Both the position numbers and the translations under genes were made by a program. Below the pieces are notes generated by a model. That model ran no database searches. It saw nothing but the letters and a program-made list of their open reading frames with translations, and was not told the DNA's origin. A stretch of DNA of 8,915 bases from Chitinophaga pinensis (lineage in GTDB: Bacteria; Bacteroidota; Bacteroidia; NS11-12g; UBA9320), in the NCBI GenBank assembly GCA_945890595.1, contig CAMDCQ010000088.1, positions 1 to 8,915 on the forward strand, written 5' to 3'. This document shows, piece by piece, positions 6,984-8,915 of this stretch. Positions within the stretch are counted from its first letter, which is position 1, and the number at the start of each line of letters is the position of its first letter.

Positions 6984-7565
6984 ATGAGTACACTGGATGC
7001 TGCTTATTGGCAAAAAAGGTATGCTCAGGATGACTTTCCGTGGGATATTGGTTATGCCAATCAAGTGCTCACCCACTATGTAGAGCAAAATATTGCGAAA
7101 GATGCTCGAATACTTATACCAGGCGCTGGAAGTGGCTATGAGGCTGATTATTTGTGGAATAAAGGCTACAAGAACGTATATGCGCTAGATTATGCAGCCG
7201 ATGCCAAGGCCTTATTGGTAAGCCGTGGGTCTACATTTCCAGAGGGCCAGTATCTAATGGGGGATTTTTTTGAGTTCGATCAACGTTTTGATGTAATTCT
7301 AGAACAGACTTTTTTTTGCGCACTTCACCCTGCGCTAAGGCCCCAATATGTAAATCACATGCACCGCCTTTTGAATAAAGGCGGCGTGCTCTTTGGTTTA
7401 CTCTTTGAGATGGATAAACAGGATGGCCCTCCATACGGGGGAAATGCTTCTGAATACCAAGACTTATTTCAACCTAAATTTGAGATATGTGTACTGCAAC
7501 AATGCCTAGATTCAATCGCTCCGAGACGTGGTCGAGAGCTGGTAATCGAATTCAAAAAAAAATAA
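6984..7565 (+). CDS. TPMT-family SAM-dependent methyltransferase
   Basis: A 193-residue class I methyltransferase resembling the thiopurine S-methyltransferase family. The N-terminal YWQKRYAQDDFPWDIG (8-23) is the family's W..R....PWD signature. SAM-binding motif I is ILIPGAGSGYEA (43-54), followed by the acidic strand end ALDYA (67-71) and MGDFFEF (92-98). The later LEQTFFCALHP and LLFEMDKQDGPPYGGN (139-154) are also typical. Bacterial relatives methylate thiols, halides or selenium and tellurium compounds, but the substrate here is not known. The ATG at 6984 lies one base after the preceding stop (TAAaATG). A GTG at 6969 in the same frame would add five residues and overlap the upstream gene; the ATG is preferred because the family signature follows it closely. 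The protein has no signal peptide and should be cytoplasmic. The gene ends in a run of nine A. Confidence 0.9.
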   Translation: MSTLDAAYWQKRYAQDDFPWDIGYANQVLTHYVEQNIAKDARILIPGAGSGYEADYLWNKGYKNVYALDYAADAKALLVSRGSTFPEGQYLMGDFFEFDQRFDVILEQTFFCALHPALRPQYVNHMHRLLNKGGVLFGLLFEMDKQDGPPYGGNASEYQDLFQPKFEICVLQQCLDSIAPRRGRELVIEFKKK

Positions 7566-7576
7566 TTTAAAACTTA

Positions 7577-7606
7577 TTGCAAGGTATAAAAACGTGATTA
7601 TTTTTG
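7577..7606 (+). promoter_or_regulatory. Promoter of tRNA-Gly
   Basis: TTG (7577-7579), a 19-base spacer and TATTTTTG (7599-7606) match the Bacteroidota housekeeping promoter (TTG, about 19 bases, TAnnTTTG). Transcription would start near 7612, giving a precursor leader of about 38 bases before the mature tRNA. It is the best promoter match in the window and supports assignment to this phylum. Confidence 0.8.
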
Positions 7607-7650
7607 CACCCGCTTACGGAGGGAAACGTTCATTGAAGTAAGCAAATAAA

Positions 7651-7723
7651 GCGAAAGTAGCTCAGCTGGTAGAGCATCACCTTGCCAAGGTGGAGGTCGC
7701 GAGTTCGAATCTCGTCTTTCGCT
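7651..7723 (+). tRNA. tRNA-Gly (anticodon GCC)
   Basis: A complete cloverleaf can be drawn by eye. Acceptor GCGAAAG pairs with CTTTCGC, the D-arm is GCTCAGCTGGTAGAGC, and the anticodon stem TCACC/GGTGG (first pair U-G) has loop TTGCCAA with anticodon GCC at 7684-7686. The variable loop is AGGTC-like and the T-arm is GCGAG-TTCGAAT-CTCGT. The discriminator base is T (7723). The 3' CCA is not encoded and must be added by the nucleotidyltransferase. It reads glycine codons GGC and GGU. A strong promoter precedes it and an intrinsic terminator follows 10 bases later. Confidence 0.97.
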
Positions 7724-7733
7724 CAAACGATAT

Positions 7734-7756
7734 AAAAAGGGAGCAATCCCTTTTTT
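7734..7756 (+). terminator. Intrinsic terminator after tRNA-Gly
   Basis: A perfect 9-base stem AAAAAGGGA (7734-7742) and TCCCTTTTT (7747-7755) encloses a GCAA loop, a stable GNRA-type tetraloop, and runs into a T tract (six T, 7751-7756). The A-rich 5' arm would also make it usable in reverse. Confidence 0.85.
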
Positions 7757-7858
7757 AGTTTAGCAGAATACCTTAAACTGTTTAAGGTATGTACAGTATG
7801 GGTAACCGTTTTGTGCTGCGCATAAATCTCAACATCTATCGAGTTTGAGATTTAAGAT
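7757..7858 (+). other. Spacer between the two tRNA genes, with two perfect inverted repeats
   Basis: About 100 non-coding bases. The first inverted repeat (7768-7790) has 11-base arms, ATACCTTAAAC and its exact complement, around a single central T. The second (7823-7832 and 7845-7854) has 10-base arms, TAAATCTCAA and TTGAGATTTA, with a 12-base spacer, and ends four bases before tRNA-Leu. No clear TTG/TAnnTTTG promoter is seen. A TTTTG run ending at 7813 lies 46 bases before tRNA-Leu, nearly the same distance (45) as the -7 box before tRNA-Gly, so it is the best guess for the promoter. The first palindrome would then sit over its -33 region. Confidence 0.6.
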
Positions 7859-7942
7859 GCTTGGGTGGTGGAATCGGTAGACACGCTGGACTTAAAATCC
7901 AGTGCCTTCACGGGCGTACGGGTTCAAGTCCCGTCCCGAGTA
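7859..7942 (+). tRNA. tRNA-Leu (anticodon UAA)
   Basis: An 84-base class II tRNA with a long variable arm. Acceptor GCTTGGG pairs with CCCGAGT (including the G1-U72 wobble often seen in bacterial tRNA-Leu), with discriminator A73 at 7942. The D-arm region GTGGAATCGGTAGACAC is typical of leucine tRNAs. The anticodon stem CTGGA/TCCAG carries loop CTTAAAA with anticodon TAA (7893-7895), reading UUA and UUG. The variable arm is TGCCTTCACGGGCGT-like, and the T-arm is ACGGG-TTCAAGT-CCCGT. CCA is not encoded. It has its own terminator just downstream. Confidence 0.97.
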
Positions 7943-7946
7943 CAAC

Positions 7947-7980
7947 AGAGGAGATATCCAAACGGGTATCTCCTTTTTTT
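7947..7980 (+). terminator. Intrinsic terminator after tRNA-Leu
   Basis: A 10-base stem, GGAGATATCC (7950-7959) with GGGTATCTCC (7964-7973), contains one U-G pair and an AAAC loop and is followed by seven T (7974-7980). Weak pairs extend the stem outward to 7947. It is a canonical rho-independent terminator, beginning five bases after the tRNA. Confidence 0.88.
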
Positions 7981-8208
7981 ATGGGAAAATCCTCATAAAA
8001 TTAAAGGTTTCCTTTCGGAACTGCTTTTCCAGTTTCAGAGTTCACCAAAAAACATGTCTGTCTGTATTCAATCAGTGCTTTGTGTGACCGTTTTTCGTAA
8101 ATTTGAAGTATGTGCTTAGTATGAATATTTGTGATAAAAATCCCGCCCATCGACAATCTGCAAAATGATATGCCTAATTTGAATAGACTGTAGTAACAAT
8201 TTAAAACA
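7981..8208 (+). promoter_or_regulatory. Intergenic region upstream of the peptidase gene, with candidate promoters
   Basis: About 228 bases without convincing coding potential. Two -7-like boxes are visible: TAAATTTG (8098-8105, exact consensus, but the nearest TTG at 8080-8082 leaves only 15 bases) and AATATTTG (8124-8131, one mismatch, with TTG at 8103-8105 leaving 18 bases). The second combination is the better promoter and would give a leader of about 70 bases to the ATG at 8209. Nothing else was recognised in this stretch. Confidence 0.45.
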
Positions 8209-8915
8209 ATGAGAAAAATAACAATCGCCCTTTTATTGGGTTTTGTAACATCTGCTGTAAGCGCACAAAACGTAAAACCCATCTTTAATGAAGGTGACTC
8301 GCAAATTGTTCCAGAATTTATTAAGCCCTCTGAATGTATCAAAGAAGAATTGTGGGTACAAAACAACTTCGATAGCGACTCTGACGGGAAACTTGACCGC
8401 ATGCACGTGTTTTTAACCCGTCCTTTACAAACCAACACACAAGGACTCAAATTGCCCGTGATTTTTACTACTAGCCCTTATTTTGCTGGCACAGGAGGTG
8501 ATTCGAAAAGTTTTTTTTGGGATGTAAAACACGAACTTGGGGCAATTCCACCACCACACAAACACGCCGTTGCAAAACGCAAAGAAAACCGTCCTCTTGA
8601 AGCTTATTTTCAAGATCTTACTTGGGTGAAAAGAGGTTACATCACCGTGTATTCTTCTTCGCCTGGAACAGGATTTTCAGATGGTGTACCAACCATTGGA
8701 GGTGAAAACGAAAAACTCGCGCCAGGAGCGGTTATTGATTGGCTTTGCGGAAGAACTTTTGGTTATACCACACGAACAGGAATAGACACCGTATCGGCTT
8801 TTTGGTCCACAGGAAAAGTGGGTATGATGGGAACTTCCTACAATGGAACTTTATGTTTGGCCGCTGCATGTACGGGAGTGAAAGGTTTGGAAGCAATTAT
8901 TCCTAATGCCCCGGT
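8209..8915 (+). CDS. Secreted Xaa-Pro dipeptidyl-peptidase, S15/CocE-NonD family (partial, 5' portion)
   Basis: The first 235 residues of a serine peptidase of the alpha/beta-hydrolase fold that releases N-terminal Xaa-Pro dipeptides; the frame is open to the window end. A signal peptide occupies residues 1-19 (KITIALLLGFVTSAVSA, then QNVK), so the enzyme acts in the periplasm or outside the cell. The motif DSDSDGKLDRM (55-65) is the acidic stretch usual near the start of this family. TTSPYF (87-92) holds Tyr91, the likely oxyanion-hole tyrosine. MGTSYNGTL (207-215) is the nucleophile elbow with Ser210. The Asp and His of the triad would lie beyond the window. The more general label CocE/NonD hydrolase is the alternative; Xaa-Pro specificity is inferred from overall resemblance. 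Its base composition resembles its neighbours and it follows a strong terminator, so it is probably transcribed on its own. Confidence 0.88.
   Translation, partial: MRKITIALLLGFVTSAVSAQNVKPIFNEGDSQIVPEFIKPSECIKEELWVQNNFDSDSDGKLDRMHVFLTRPLQTNTQGLKLPVIFTTSPYFAGTGGDSKSFFWDVKHELGAIPPPHKHAVAKRKENRPLEAYFQDLTWVKRGYITVYSSSPGTGFSDGVPTIGGENEKLAPGAVIDWLCGRTFGYTTRTGIDTVSAFWSTGKVGMMGTSYNGTLCLAAACTGVKGLEAIIPNAP

Noticed and set aside
6744..6993. Open frames on both strands over the Thr/Pro-rich tail
   Set aside because: The biased composition of the tail suppresses stops in other frames; these are shadows of the low-complexity coding sequence.
7612..7643. Six-base inverted repeat (GCTTAC/GTAAGC) in the tRNA-Gly leader
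   Set aside because: Short arms with a 20-base loop; readily expected by chance.
7865..8119. Open frames running from inside tRNA-Leu into the spacer
   Set aside because: They begin within a well-formed tRNA and cross its terminator; no protein features are seen.
8001..8450. 149-residue minus-strand open frame
   Set aside because: It overlaps the promoter and signal-peptide region of the peptidase gene and shows no family motif.
1..8915. CRISPR arrays, insertion sequences, phage genes, or integration next to the tRNA genes
   Set aside because: No regularly spaced repeats, transposase or integrase motifs, or duplicated tRNA 3' ends were found within the window.

Overview
The window looks like ordinary chromosome from a member of the Bacteroidota, probably Flavobacteriales-like. 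It is moderately AT-rich. The evidence is a DUF5686 outer-membrane protein with an N-terminal carboxypeptidase-regulatory-like domain, promoters that fit the Bacteroidota pattern (TTG, about 19 bases, TAnnTTTG), absence of obvious Shine-Dalgarno sequences, and tRNA genes without an encoded CCA end. The species cannot be named from this sequence.

Layout. Positions 1-1530 (minus strand) hold a TetR-type repressor followed by the first part of an ABC exporter. The two genes overlap by one base, and a conspicuous double palindrome lies in front of the repressor. Positions 1533-3038 (minus) hold gpmI, the cofactor-independent phosphoglycerate mutase of glycolysis. A divergent gene at 3207-5654 (plus) encodes a DUF5686 outer-membrane barrel protein and starts at TTG. 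Positions 5703-7565 (plus) form a tight cluster: a small MazG-type nucleotide pyrophosphohydrolase, a secreted beta-barrel protein with a Thr/Pro-rich tail, and a TPMT-family methyltransferase. Next come tRNA-Gly(GCC) and tRNA-Leu(UAA), each followed by a strong intrinsic terminator and separated by a spacer carrying two perfect inverted repeats. The window ends inside a secreted Xaa-Pro dipeptidyl-peptidase (S15 family) that starts at 8209.

How the genes fit together. Repressor and exporter form a clear self-regulated efflux or export unit. The mazG-barrel-methyltransferase cluster is tightly spaced, but TAnnTTTG boxes only 4-5 bases before two of its start codons suggest that internal, near-leaderless transcription is possible. 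No shared pathway is evident. The rest (gpmI, tRNAs, peptidase) is housekeeping. No mobile element, CRISPR array, phage gene or defence system was seen. The points most worth checking are regulatory: the tandem operator before the TetR gene, a perfect hairpin that swallows the gpmI start codon, the near-leaderless promoters, and the palindromes between the tRNA genes.
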